The notes under the pieces are model-generated. The model did no database searches. It had not been told where the DNA came from and saw nothing but the letters and a program-made list of their open reading frames with translations. Positions 54,608-64,000 of a DNA stretch of 64,000 nucleotides are shown piece by piece. The stretch lies in contig JASXTE010000008.1 in the NCBI GenBank assembly GCA_030280995.1, forward strand, positions 10,746,212 to 10,810,211. Direction: 5' to 3'. Each line of letters starts with the position of its first letter. Positions within the stretch are counted from its first letter, which is position 1. The position numbers and the translations under genes are program-made. This DNA is from Hemileia vastatrix. Lineage: Eukaryota > Basidiomycota > Pucciniomycetes > Pucciniales > Zaghouaniaceae.

Positions 54608-57400
54608 TGTGAAACATTAGTTTGAAGGATCCAATTTTATTCCATACTTGGTTAAAGTATCATTTCCTATAATAAAGTAACTGCTTAAGTTATCATTTTT
54701 TATGACAACAAAATTACAAATAGCTCATACAAAACCATGGTTATATTTAAAAAAACTGTGGCTTTGTATTTACCAATAGGGGATAAAACAGAGCCATAAC
54801 CTCTCCAATTTTTAGAAATGATAGGCATAAGTTTTGATTAATAGTCTTGATCCACTGAAGCAAGTGCTTTTTCAGATACTACACTTCCTCCAGCTCAAGA
54901 ATCCAGAACAACTTCAATGCTGGTTCCATTGATCAAGACTGGTGCGTTGAAAGGGAAAATAACAATTGAGCTATCCTCAATATTGTTTATGATCTTAGCA
55001 TCCTCAACTGTAGATAAATCATTATTAACAATATCAATAGTATTTAAATAATGAATATCTTCTTCCACCATCAAGATTTCTTGTTGAGATTCATATGAAA
55101 AATTACTGGCACAATCATTTGAAGTATCATCCAGTGCTATTGTGTCATCAACATGCTCCTCAGTTTGTTCAACAATATTTATCTTCTTGTCACAAACATG
55201 GCCTTTCTTCCAAGGCTTGTTGCACTTGAAGCAAGTGTTTGTTGCATAATTTTTAGGTGCAACAGGGGCAGAAGGTTTACCAACCTTTTCCAGAGGTTTC
55301 TGTTGGTAAGTGGAGGGTTTCTCCAAAGGGGCCCTAGGAAAGAATCTTCTGGAATCATACTTTTTTTTTAGAAGGATCTCATTACAAGTATTGATGAAAG
55401 AAGAAGGTACTCTGGAGAACTTAGTCCTATCCACTATCAAGTCTCTCAAAGTCATTGGTAATTTATAAAGGATCCTGTCCTTCCATAACTCAAACTCCAT
55501 ATTTAGGTCCATTGCCCTCAATATTTTAACAAGTTTCATTAAGAACTCAATAGGTTAATCAGAAGAAGAGCTATATCTAGTTTCCTCATACTGCCTTTGT
55601 TGAGCCATCCTAAACTTGGAGCCACTAAATTGTGCTTTAATCAATTTCTTCCAATCTTCCCATGAGTAGTCATTCCTATCCAAGAGAACAGATTCATAAC
55701 ACATTAGGGCTACATTGGTAAACAAAGAAATTAATTAGACACAATTTCCTCACCTGGGAGATTGTAAGAATTTTTTAGATTATCAATTCTGCAAATGAAT
55801 TGCTGCCAATCAGAAGAAGAATCACCAACAAATGTTGGATACTGGTCAAGTTTTGGCCAATTCTTTTGATTTGAAGTAGTCTACTTATTACAAGCTTGTT
55901 TCTGAGTGAGAAGGAGTTTCAACTTCTCCAATTGGGCAGCCACTTCATTTTTTAATCCTTCTGTGGATGATCCAGGTACATAATCAATTTTTGGTGGAAA
56001 CTCAGTGATTTCAACAGGTATTTCTGGAACTAATTTTTCCTTGAATGAACTAGGAACAGGTAAAATTGGGGTATCCTGCTCAACAGGTTCTTTCAAAGAA
56101 ATGTCAGAAAACTTTTGATTATATAACAATGAATTCAATTTCTCCTCAATGGTTGTTAACCTAGTTTTTACTCTTGGAATACTAGATAAATTCTTATTTA
56201 TGGTTGCAAAAGATAATTGATTCTTATTTTGTAAAGATGAATAATGGTTACTTAATCTTTCTAAGTTCATCTTGTGTCACTCTAGCTCCTGGAAACAGAT
56301 GGACACAGAGTCTTTTAATTTAGACAAATCATTCTTGATATTTTGCCTTAAAGCAACTTTCTTTTCATGAGTTACTTTGTAATGAAACAAATCATCAGAA
56401 ACTCTCTTTAACTCACTGCTTAATACTTGATAAACCTGTTCAGTTAACAGACTGTTATATTTCTGAGTCAATTGCATGTTTCTCATTATATGATTTTGTT
56501 TAGCAATAATATCTCTCATATATACATCATTAATGCTGGCTACATCTGGAGTATTTCACATTAGTGAAACAGAATAACATTCCAGATTCTCATAAAACTC
56601 AGGATCAAGTGTCTCATCAATAATAGCCATATCCAGATTTATCATTTAGGTAGAAATTAAAGCCAAAGGATTAGATACATTAGAATATTGAGAAATTCGC
56701 CTATTGTTCTCAGCCTCTACTGGTCTCACAGTCTCATCTCCTCTTCCAGAGTAACCTGAAAAAACTGAATCAGTTACAAGAAATGGTACTTGAGATTCAA
56801 TAGAGGGGCTTACCATGGCTTGGGTAAGACTTTTATGTGGTTGTTTTTGGTTTAAACTGATTTGTTCTTGAAGGACCTGCCTGAGGTACTTGTTGCTGTT
56901 GCTGTTTCTGTTAGGACAGATAATCCCACTGGGTGTTCAGCAAATCCCACTGCCACTTTGAGACTTCCCCCTTTTCTTGTTGCTAGAGGGTCAGTTGTGG
57001 AAGGGCTTTTGGAGGAGGAGGTTTCTTCTTCTCTTGAAGAAAAGACTCTATGTTTCTTACCTTGTCTTTTAGAAAATCTATTCTCGACCTCAGCTTGAGG
57101 TTTTCTGTCCTCAAATCCTTGATTTGAGTGGAGAGATTTTTTACCTTCTGGTTTAAGGGCATCTTTTTTATTTTAACGTCTTTGGGAAACTTTTCTGGGG
57201 GGTTGATAGAAGGCTTTTGTTCCTGAGCACTTGTCTCCACTAATATTTCCCTCTCCTGCATTTCTACATCCTGATTGGTCCAGTAATTGATAAATTTGAG
57301 CCAGTTTTGTAGTAAAAGGAGAATTTACAGAAGAAGATTCATCATGATCAATCAAATCTAGTTCCTCATCATGTCCAGAAGAAGCATCTTGATCAGTCAT
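54608..57400 (-). pseudogene. gag: Element E gag and protease, broken
   Basis: It starts MTDQDASSGHDEELDLIDHD at 57400. Frameshifts separate blocks at 56983-57261, 56277-56519 (coiled-coil rich), 55881-56270 and 54895-55539. The last contains the knuckle CFKCNKPWKKGHVC (C-x2-C-x7-H-x-C) and runs into the protease active site VLDS-stop-AGGSV (54895), where TGA replaces the Gly codon of DSG. The gag at 1-2190 is a diverged relative. Confidence 0.75.
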
Positions 57401-57489
57401 AGTTGCAATTAACCTAAACTGAGAGAAAAGAAATATTTAATTAGTTATTTTTTTTACTTTAATTAAAGAAAAATTAGGAAAAAAATATA

Positions 57490-58080
57490 ATATATAAGTA
57501 ATTATCAGGACCTTGTAATCAACTGGAATAATTAAAATATAATGTTTATCAGGACAAAAAATCAATTTAAATAATAATCACAATTTTATTAATTTTTAAG
57601 GTAATTTTACAACCAGGATTTTAGAATAAATCAACTGAAATAATAAAATAATTTAATAATTAATAATATTTTGATAATTTTCACGACTAGAATTCAACTG
57701 AAGAATTTAATCACCAGGACTTATTGTCAACTGAAATATTTTTTAATTACCAGGACTTATTGTCAACTGAAATAATTTTAATTATTAGGACTTGTTTTCA
57801 AATGAAATAATTGTAATTACCAGGACTTAATGTCAACTAAAATAATTTGATATGATTAAATTAATTAATTTATAATATGATTAATTTACTTCCAGGACAA
57901 TTTTTCAACTAAAACAATAGTATAAAATTCTAATTATCAGGACAAAAGTCAACTGAAATAATTAAAAAATAATAATATAATTAATTTAATTTTTATATCA
58001 CTTCTAGGACTAAGAGCAATATAGTTCTATCTTTGTCAACTACGAAAAAAAATTTATTTTTCCAGACACCTCCCCCTGTA
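57490..58080. repeat. Leader repeats of element E, about 36-45 bp unit
   Basis: The unit (C/T)AGGACTTATTGTCAACTG followed by AAATAATT recurs, more or less decayed, near 57506, 57548, 57613, 57685, 57714, 57750, 57786, 57822, 57892, 57937 and 58006. The array lies between the 5' LTR and gag, on the side opposite to the hairpin array of element A. Confidence 0.75.
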
Positions 58081-58199
58081 AAAAGAGAAAGTTAATTCCA
58101 CTTTACAGATTTCTGAGTAATAAAAAGATGTACGTGTACAATGAAATGTGTAAAATGACCCACAAATAGTAATAAAATAATTATCACAAATATATGACT

Positions 58200-58389
58200 A
58201 TTGTCAATATATGAACCTAATTTTTGGAGCGCGGTTCAACTTGCGGTCCCAGCAAAAAAGTAAGTCATGTGGCTGATGACGTTGGTTGTCTTTGTTGTAT
58301 TCATCCTATTGACACCTCGTTGTCAATGGTCCTCAGTTTCTGGCTTCAAGATATCTATGCTCCATTGACTATTTGGAAAGGGCCTCAAT
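58200..58389 (-). other. Element E leader next to the 5' LTR; no clear tRNA site
   Basis: Directly inside the 5' LTR the minus strand reads ATTGAGGCCCTTTCCAAATA, which does not begin TGG and matches no tRNA end I know. The segment has more G+C and CpG than its surroundings (GGAGCGCGGTTCAACTTGCG at about 58227). Confidence 0.5.
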
Positions 58390-59177
58390 TTTCAAGGGGT
58401 CTTTTGTGTCTAGAAGGTTTTTAAGGGAGGTACAACGGTTGTGATAGGGTGATTTTGGGATTTCAAAATTAAATAAGTATGTTTATCTTTTATTTGCTTT
58501 ACTCAAGTTAAAGAGCTAAATAATTTAATAAATATTATAATTACTGATTTAGAATTATTGTAAATAAATACTAAAAACAATAAATAGTAATAAATATGTT
58601 GATTGTAATAAGCTGGTTTAGTAAAATAATAAGTAAGTAAGTGATGCAAAAACAACCAGAAAGGAAGGCCTTATATAAGCAAAGGAGGGAAAAAGCAAGG
58701 TTTTAAAATCCTAAATACAGTAGTCTGAGAGAAGAAAGGAATATTCCAGAAAAATATTTCCAATTAATAAGGTTGTTCCAAAGAGAAGGTGTCAGAAAGG
58801 TGTATTTACTGTATATGTCAGAAATAAATTAATGTATTTAAAATTTACTGTAAATGTCAATTTTAAATAAGTAATTTGAATTTTTTGTAGGTATTTAATT
58901 TTATTTGAATATTAAATTTTTATTTTTATTTATTTTAATATTAATTTCTATTTCTTTTAACCTGTAATTATGCATGATGTTAGAAAATAGAAATATCTGG
59001 GACATTTTAATATTAATTTTAATTATTCACTAACTTTACCATTTTGTAATTGTTAATTTGTTATAGGTAAATTTAATGTAAATAAATTATAATTAATAAA
59101 ATTAAAATAATAAGGCATGGATTCATACAGTAAATAATTAATTATTTTACTGGGTAAGTTTAGCAGCCTGGCTGACA
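58390..59177 (-). repeat. 5' LTR of element E
   Basis: 788 bp, beginning TGTCAGCCAGGCTGCTAAAC on the minus strand. TATA-like GCTTATATAAGGCC near 58668. Confidence 0.9.
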
Positions 59178-59640
59178 CTTACCCTAATTCTGACTTTTTT
59201 TCCCAATTGTGAGTGAAAATCTGAAAAATGATGGTAAAAAGAACAAAAAGAAGGATTAAATAAGTCCACCATAATCCAGATGAGAGTCCCACATATATTT
59301 AAGTGTGAAATCTTTTAAATCAAGAGATATCAGATAGGCATGAAAAATAGGAGATGATACTTACCTTGATGGAATTCAAGACAATATACAGTGGGAAAGA
59401 GAAAAGTTGGGATTTGGGGAAATTTTAATATGGGGCAAGTAAAATGTTTGAAGAATTGTCCATGAATGTGTATCAATGACATGGAAAGAAAAAAAATTGA
59501 AGTAGTGAAAAAAAGAAGGTTCACTTTTTAAGGTCATTATCTTAGCAAACACAAGATGCAAGAATGAATGGAAAATTACGTATTTAAAAGCAATGATTTA
59601 ATATATGAAAGAGAATGAATTTACTGTGATGGGAAGATAA
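59178..59640 (-). mobile_element. Harbinger-type repeat right of element E
   Basis: The minus-strand peptide FFSFHVIDTHSWTILQTFYL (59376-59561) parallels FFWFYVI-THTFHIILALNLL at about 20810. It is the other half of the repeat that E interrupted. Confidence 0.5.
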
Positions 59641-59654
59641 AATTTTTTGTCAGT

Positions 59655-59875
59655 GTATATAGACTCCTACAGTTCACTTGCTGTAGGCAGAATCCAAGGG
59701 AGTTGGAGAAACAAGAGAAACCCCTGTTCCTTAAAGTAAAAAAAATAGGTTTTTAATTAAATAAGTATAAAATTCTACTTGACAAGAAAAAGATTTTTGA
59801 TCAATTTTTTTTTGAATTTGAGATTATCCAGGACCAGTGCTAAATGAAAATAAACTAAATTCACACAATGTTTTA
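59655..59875 (-). repeat. Decayed LTR fragment of an A-like element
   Basis: CTCCTACAGTTCACTTGCTG with TAGGCAGAATCCAAGGGAG matches the element A LTR end at 29570-29620 (CTCTTACAGTCGCCTTGCTG). Two CpG sites of A are lost here. Confidence 0.6.
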
Positions 59876-59965
59876 AGGGGGATTTGCTAGCAAATCATCA
59901 TCTTGAACTTAGATTTAACTCATATGAAATTTAGCCTCAACTTATTCTGAGCATATACTGGATTG
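59876..59965. mobile_element. Decayed MITE family H end
   Basis: GGGGGATTTGCTAGCAAATC followed by ATCATCTTGAACTTAG resembles the H2 left end. The palindrome is GATTTGCTAGCAAATC, with its arms changed in a paired way relative to GACTTGCTAGCAAGTC. Confidence 0.5.
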
Positions 59966-61142
59966 AAATTGAATGTCAGCTTTAACTCCTTTAAAAATGT
60001 AATTGAATCTTCTCTAATAATTTCTGGGATTGAAATGAATTTTTTTTTTAATTTAAGTGAAAGTAATTCAGAAATTATTTTTAAAAAAAGAAAATTATTT
60101 TAATATAAGTTAAATCAAGTCTTTAAAGTTATATTTCAAGATGGAGCTTTAAACCTTATTAAAATGTTTGATTTTACAAGTATTTATTTTATACTAATCA
60201 TAAAATTATGTATAAATCATTAAAAAAATTTATACATGATGATTAACTATCTGATATTGAAGAAAATATTTTACCAGTATTTCTCACTTCATGATTTTTT
60301 GAAAAAGTATATACATTGATGATTTTTTAGATCCATTTTATGATATTTCATGAATATGCAACACTATTTTAAATATAAGAAATGTGGAATTTGATATATT
60401 TCTAAAAACTTGTACTCAATATGTAAATCCAAATCAATAATTCATATTAATGATGACTTTTATAATGAATATTATTACTTTAAATAAATAAGTATAAGAA
60501 TAATGATATTTAATATGATTATGTGTATAAACATTGAATATGCATATGAAACGTTAAATTGAATATCAATCATTTAAATCATATTCAATTTGCATATTCA
60601 AATTGATATTAAATAAAATATTTATATTCTAATTTGGTATTATTTTTTTACATATTCTATGATTTGATTTGATTCAATATAATTTACTTTACTCAATTTC
60701 TGTATGTTATATTTTATTTTATTTTACTGATTTGTATTTTATTATTTTTGTTTCATTAATTTTTTAATTTTTATTGTTCTTAATTTAAATAACATCATAA
60801 TAAATTACACTCTGTTATATTAATTTATATATAATATTATAATATAATTTTTGATTTAAATTTTATTTAACTTGATTTGATTTATTGATTTAATCCAAAT
60901 ATATTTCTTATTTACTCTTATAATAAAGTATCATTCTTCATTATTTTTTTATTTCATATACATTTATTTTATACTATCAGTTTTTAGAAATTTTTAATGC
61001 TTGTTTAATTATTTATATTTTATAAAAATCTTTAATATTTATTTTACATTTATCACATATTATTTTATTGAATTTGATAAATGCTTTTTTACAGCCATAA
61101 AACAGCATTAATGTGGTGAAAAAGGCATAAGATCAGATGTAT
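59966..61142. other. Very AT-rich stretch, nothing recognised
   Basis: Almost entirely A and T, with no frame or repeat boundary I can support. Confidence 0.5.
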
Positions 61143-62432
61143 TGTCGGTTTGTCCTCTAGAAGAAGGAAAAAAAAGGTGAAAGAAGAAGAAGAGAAAAGG
61201 GGAATAGGAAAGAAAAGGTTTATAAAAAGTAAAGGTGGTGAAATAATAAAATGATTTAATTTATTTAAAGAGAGACAATGGCGATTTACTTGAGGGCTGA
61301 CAATAATAAGGATTATTAAATGACAATATTTATTTTAAGTAAGGATTATTATTTCTGCGCGGAAAACACTATAATTACTATCAGACTTAAAGCAACCTGT
61401 AAATAGTTATATAGAATTTAAATTAGAATTTTAATACTAATAAAAATAATAATAAAACGTATTATATTAACAATTTGTTCAAATTTTGTTTGGATAGTAA
61501 GTGATGCTTTAAAGGGGATTATCTAAGGCCCTTTTATAGACCAAGGGACCCCTGAAGCGCCACCAATCAATAAATACAAATTAGAAATAGCTAAAACAAG
61601 AGATAACAGAATAGAAAATGAAACATGACTATCAAGAGAAAAATATGACACAATTTACTAAAACCCGTGAGTAATTAATCCTTTTCCCACCATAACATCC
61701 CAAAACACTTAATTAAAATAATCATTAACCAAGTAAGTCTGAAACATGAGAACAATGAGTAAAAATAATCAAAAACAGATATTATAGTGACATGTAAAGG
61801 TTTTAAGTAAAACAAATAAAATTATTTTCACACCAAAATTCATGGAATAGATTCAATTCAGTTTAAAGCAATTTTAAGTAATTGTTTTAACTATGTAATT
61901 AATTCAATAATTAGTTTAAATGAAACATATAATTAATTTAGTGTTATTTGTAATTTAAAATGGGGATTTTAATACTATGTTATTAAATAAGTATTATAAT
62001 TTATTTAATAATTTTTCCTGACACAAATAAGGGTCAAAAGAAGAGCCCAATATTATTTCTTAATAATATATGAAGTTTTATTTAATATATATGAAATTAA
62101 TTAATTAACTTAATTACATTATAAGTCAATTTTACATATATAATTACAATATATATTTTTGTAATTAATTAATTATTAACTTATAATTATTAAATACATA
62201 AAAATGTGCCATTTTTTGTAGAATATAAAATATATTTAAGCTTGATTTAAATGTATAAAAATTTATATAACAATAAAATTAATATAACACTTATTATTAA
62301 TAAGATACTTATATAATTTTATTATGCAATAAAATATTAATTTATATACATAAAATACAATTCTTACACCCTATTTCAGGTCCAATAAATTAAAATATAA
62401 TTTTCTGGGCTCCTGGTATAGCTTGGCTGACA
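61143..62432 (-). repeat. Solo LTR D3
   Basis: Family D LTR on the minus strand, from TGTCAGCCAAGC at 62432 to ...AAACCGACA at 61143. Target duplication TGTAT (61138-61142 and 62433-62437). At 1290 bp it is longer than D1 and D2. Confidence 0.88.
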
Positions 62433-62481
62433 TGTATGGACATAAATTGGATTTCCTATTCAAAAAATTGGTGAGGAGCTC

Positions 62482-63620
62482 TGTCGGTCAGTTGTCTAGA
62501 AGAAGGCAAGGAAAAGAGGAGAAAAGGAGGAGAGAAGGAGGAGGACAAGGGAAAAATAAAAGAAATAAATTATAATAAAATATTTAATTTATTTAAAAGG
62601 AAAACAACAGTGAGCAACTTTGAGAGATGACAAAAGCTTAGGATTTATTAACAATAATACTATTTAATGTAAGGGTTCTGCGCGGAAAACACTTTTAATT
62701 ACTATCAGACTTAAAGGAACCTTTAAATTGTTATATAGAATTTTAATTAGAATTGTATTACTAATAAAAAAAATATAAACGTAGTAAAATAGTATTTAAT
62801 TTGTGGAGTGTATAATAAGTGATGATGCTACAGGGGATTATCCAAGGCCCTTTTATAGGCAATGGGTCCTCTGAAGCGCCACTATGTTTGTAAATACAAT
62901 AGTTAGAATAGAATAAAACAAATATATCAAAGAGTAAATGAAACATAAGAATGTAGAGAAAAACATGAAACAAATAATTAAAACCCCAATTAAGAATCCA
63001 ATTTTCCCGCCACTAATTCCCAAATCAGTAAGTAAAAAATAGTGAGTAACTAAACAAGATTGGAACATAGGAACTATGAGAAAAATAATTCCAAACAGAT
63101 GGTACAGTCTGATTTAAGGATATTTTAAGTGAAACAAAAAATACTTTGACGCAACAAAACATGTAATTAATCTCAATTTAGTATAAATTACTTAATTGGT
63201 TTTTCCTGACATAACTAAGGGTCAAAAGAAGCTTCATTAATTATTTTTTAGTATTATATGAAAGGTGTTATTCAATATATAAATTTAAATAATTAATTTA
63301 CATATATTATAAGTCAATTTTACGCTTATAATTATAATATATGTTTTTTCAATTAATTAAATATAAATTTATAATTATTAAGTAACATAAAAATGTGCCA
63401 TTATTTGTAGAATATATTATATTATGTTCAATTTAAATGTATATAAAAATTTATATAACCAATAAAATTAATATAACACTTGTATATAATAAAATACTTA
63501 TATAATTTTATTATGCAATAAAATAATAATTTATATTCATTAAATACAATTCTTACCCACTCTTTCAGGTTTTATAAGTTACATATCATTTACTGGACTC
63601 CTGGAATAGCCTGGCTGACA
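62482..63620 (-). repeat. 3' LTR of chromovirus C
   Basis: 1139 bp, of the D family, starting TGTCAGCCAGGCTATTCCAG at 63620 on the minus strand. It is adjacent to the pol terminus, so here the LTR family is linked to its internal region. Confidence 0.88.
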
Positions 63621-63632
63621 CTCCCTCACTCT
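63621..63632 (-). promoter_or_regulatory. Polypurine tract of chromovirus C
   Basis: The minus strand AGAGTGAGGGAG abuts the LTR start. Confidence 0.7.
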
Positions 63633-63653
63633 AAAAAAACAATAAAAAAAATG

Positions 63654-64000
63654 CTAAGATTTTTTCTTTTTGTATTTTTTCAACAGAGTAGGCAGATTTG
63701 AAATTTCCTTGCCAGGTATCCATGCATCATGTTCAGATGATTTGTTCTTATATCTCAATAAATATTCAGTACCTCTCTCAGAAGTGATAATTCTATCATT
63801 GAGAATTTTATCAATTTCTACTGTTTCTGTGACTTCCTGAAGGTTCTTCTTAGGTCTTCCTCTTCTTTTTGGAAATAAGTCACTGTTGGAAAAAAAAGGC
63901 TTAAGCAAAGAAATGGGAAAGACAGGATGTTTCCTATCATATGGAGAATACAATACAACTTCTACTGCATTATCACCAACCATTCTTACAACAACAAATG
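63654..64000 (-). CDS. pol: Chromovirus C pol C-terminus with chromodomain (partial)
   Basis: The frame is open for the whole 115 codons and runs off the right edge. The sequence FVVVRMVGDNAVEVVLYSPY, HPVFPISLLKPF and LFPKRRGRPKKN leads to the chromodomain IDKILNDRIITSERGTEYLL with EHDAWIPGKEISNLPTLLKK. It aligns throughout with element E at 51398-51740, though the LTR bodies differ. The absence of stops suggests a younger copy than E. Confidence 0.8.
   Translation of the reverse strand, partial: FVVVRMVGDNAVEVVLYSPYDRKHPVFPISLLKPFFSNSDLFPKRRGRPKKNLQEVTETVEIDKILNDRIITSERGTEYLLRYKNKSSEHDAWIPGKEISNLPTLLKKYKKKKS

Larger units (their letters stand above)
50581..59177 (-). mobile_element. Chromovirus (Ty3/Gypsy) element E, 8.6 kb
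   Basis: LTRs at 50581-51367 (3') and 58390-59177 (5'), target duplication CTTAC (50576-50580 and 59178-59182). Removing E restores the older repeat (ACCTTACCCTAATTCTGAC, as at 42450: ACCTAACCCTAATTTTGACT), which proves the boundaries. LTR identity by eye is about 94%. Gag, protease, RT, RNase H, integrase and chromodomain are all recognisable but carry stops. Both LTRs end ...CCTTGAAA on the coding strand rather than CA. Confidence 0.92.

Noticed and set aside
58224..58260. tRNA-like stretch GGTTCAACTTGCGGTCCCA
   Set aside because: The arms do not form a T stem and it lies about 130-160 bases from the LTR, so neither a tRNA nor a primer site is supported.
58224..58424. Plus-strand frame MERGSTCGPSKKV...
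   Set aside because: It spans an LTR boundary antisense to element E and has no family I recognise.

Overview
This window looks like transposon-filled heterochromatin from a rust fungus (Pucciniales). That placement is an inference. It rests on a very AT-rich, CpG-poor background, stacked Ty3/Gypsy elements, PIF/Harbinger-like transposases with the motif GFPGC.xFVDGTTIPLS, and a companion protein with the motifs 'LKxxxNYxxCFG' and 'STGFGxxDxD' that I associate with rust genomes. I see no convincing host gene, tRNA gene or rRNA gene. Almost every readable protein segment belongs to a mobile element, and most are broken by stops and frameshifts.

Layout. 1-2190: decayed chromovirus gag (minus). 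4370-6494: decayed gag-pol fragment related to element A (minus). 6495-about 10200: PIF/Harbinger-like element M with a companion gene (plus), a 171-bp tandem array and a transposase (minus). 11449-16005: decayed chromovirus F (plus) with 317-bp LTRs and a MITE inside it. 18325-19443: solo LTR D1. 19811-23865: Harbinger-like element K. 26739-44488: a third Harbinger-like element (N/L), split by the young 12.45-kb Gypsy element A (29558-42009, minus). 45480-47900: a Harbinger transposase pseudogene interrupted by solo LTR D2 and a MITE. 48044-48848: another solo LTR. 50581-59177: chromovirus E (minus, 788-bp LTRs, TSD CTTAC), itself inside an old Harbinger repeat. 61143-62432: solo LTR D3. 62482-64000: 3' LTR and pol terminus of a further chromovirus, C, which runs off the window.

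Element A is the centre of interest. It has near-identical LTRs, a 4-bp target duplication ACAG, a primer-binding site matching about 22 nt of tRNA-Lys(CUU), a polypurine tract, a gag-protease ORF joined to pol by a candidate -1 frameshift site (T TTT TTG), and complete RT, RNase H and integrase motifs. Two in-frame stops cut pol into three blocks. About 31 copies of a short hairpin module, CAGTTTA followed by a 3-4 bp stem and a 6-nt loop, are spread through its 3' noncoding region and inside pol. The stem sequence changes on both sides together (AGTC/GACT, GGTC/GACC, CCTC/GAGG), so the fold appears conserved rather than the letters.

A second theme is that several unrelated-looking cut-and-paste or MITE families carry short near-perfect palindromes at both ends (for example GGACTTGCTAGCAAGTCC and GGCACCTGATATCAGGTGCC). 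These also differ between families by paired changes. Together these hairpin systems are my best candidates for something undescribed. I could not search databases, so novelty is not established.
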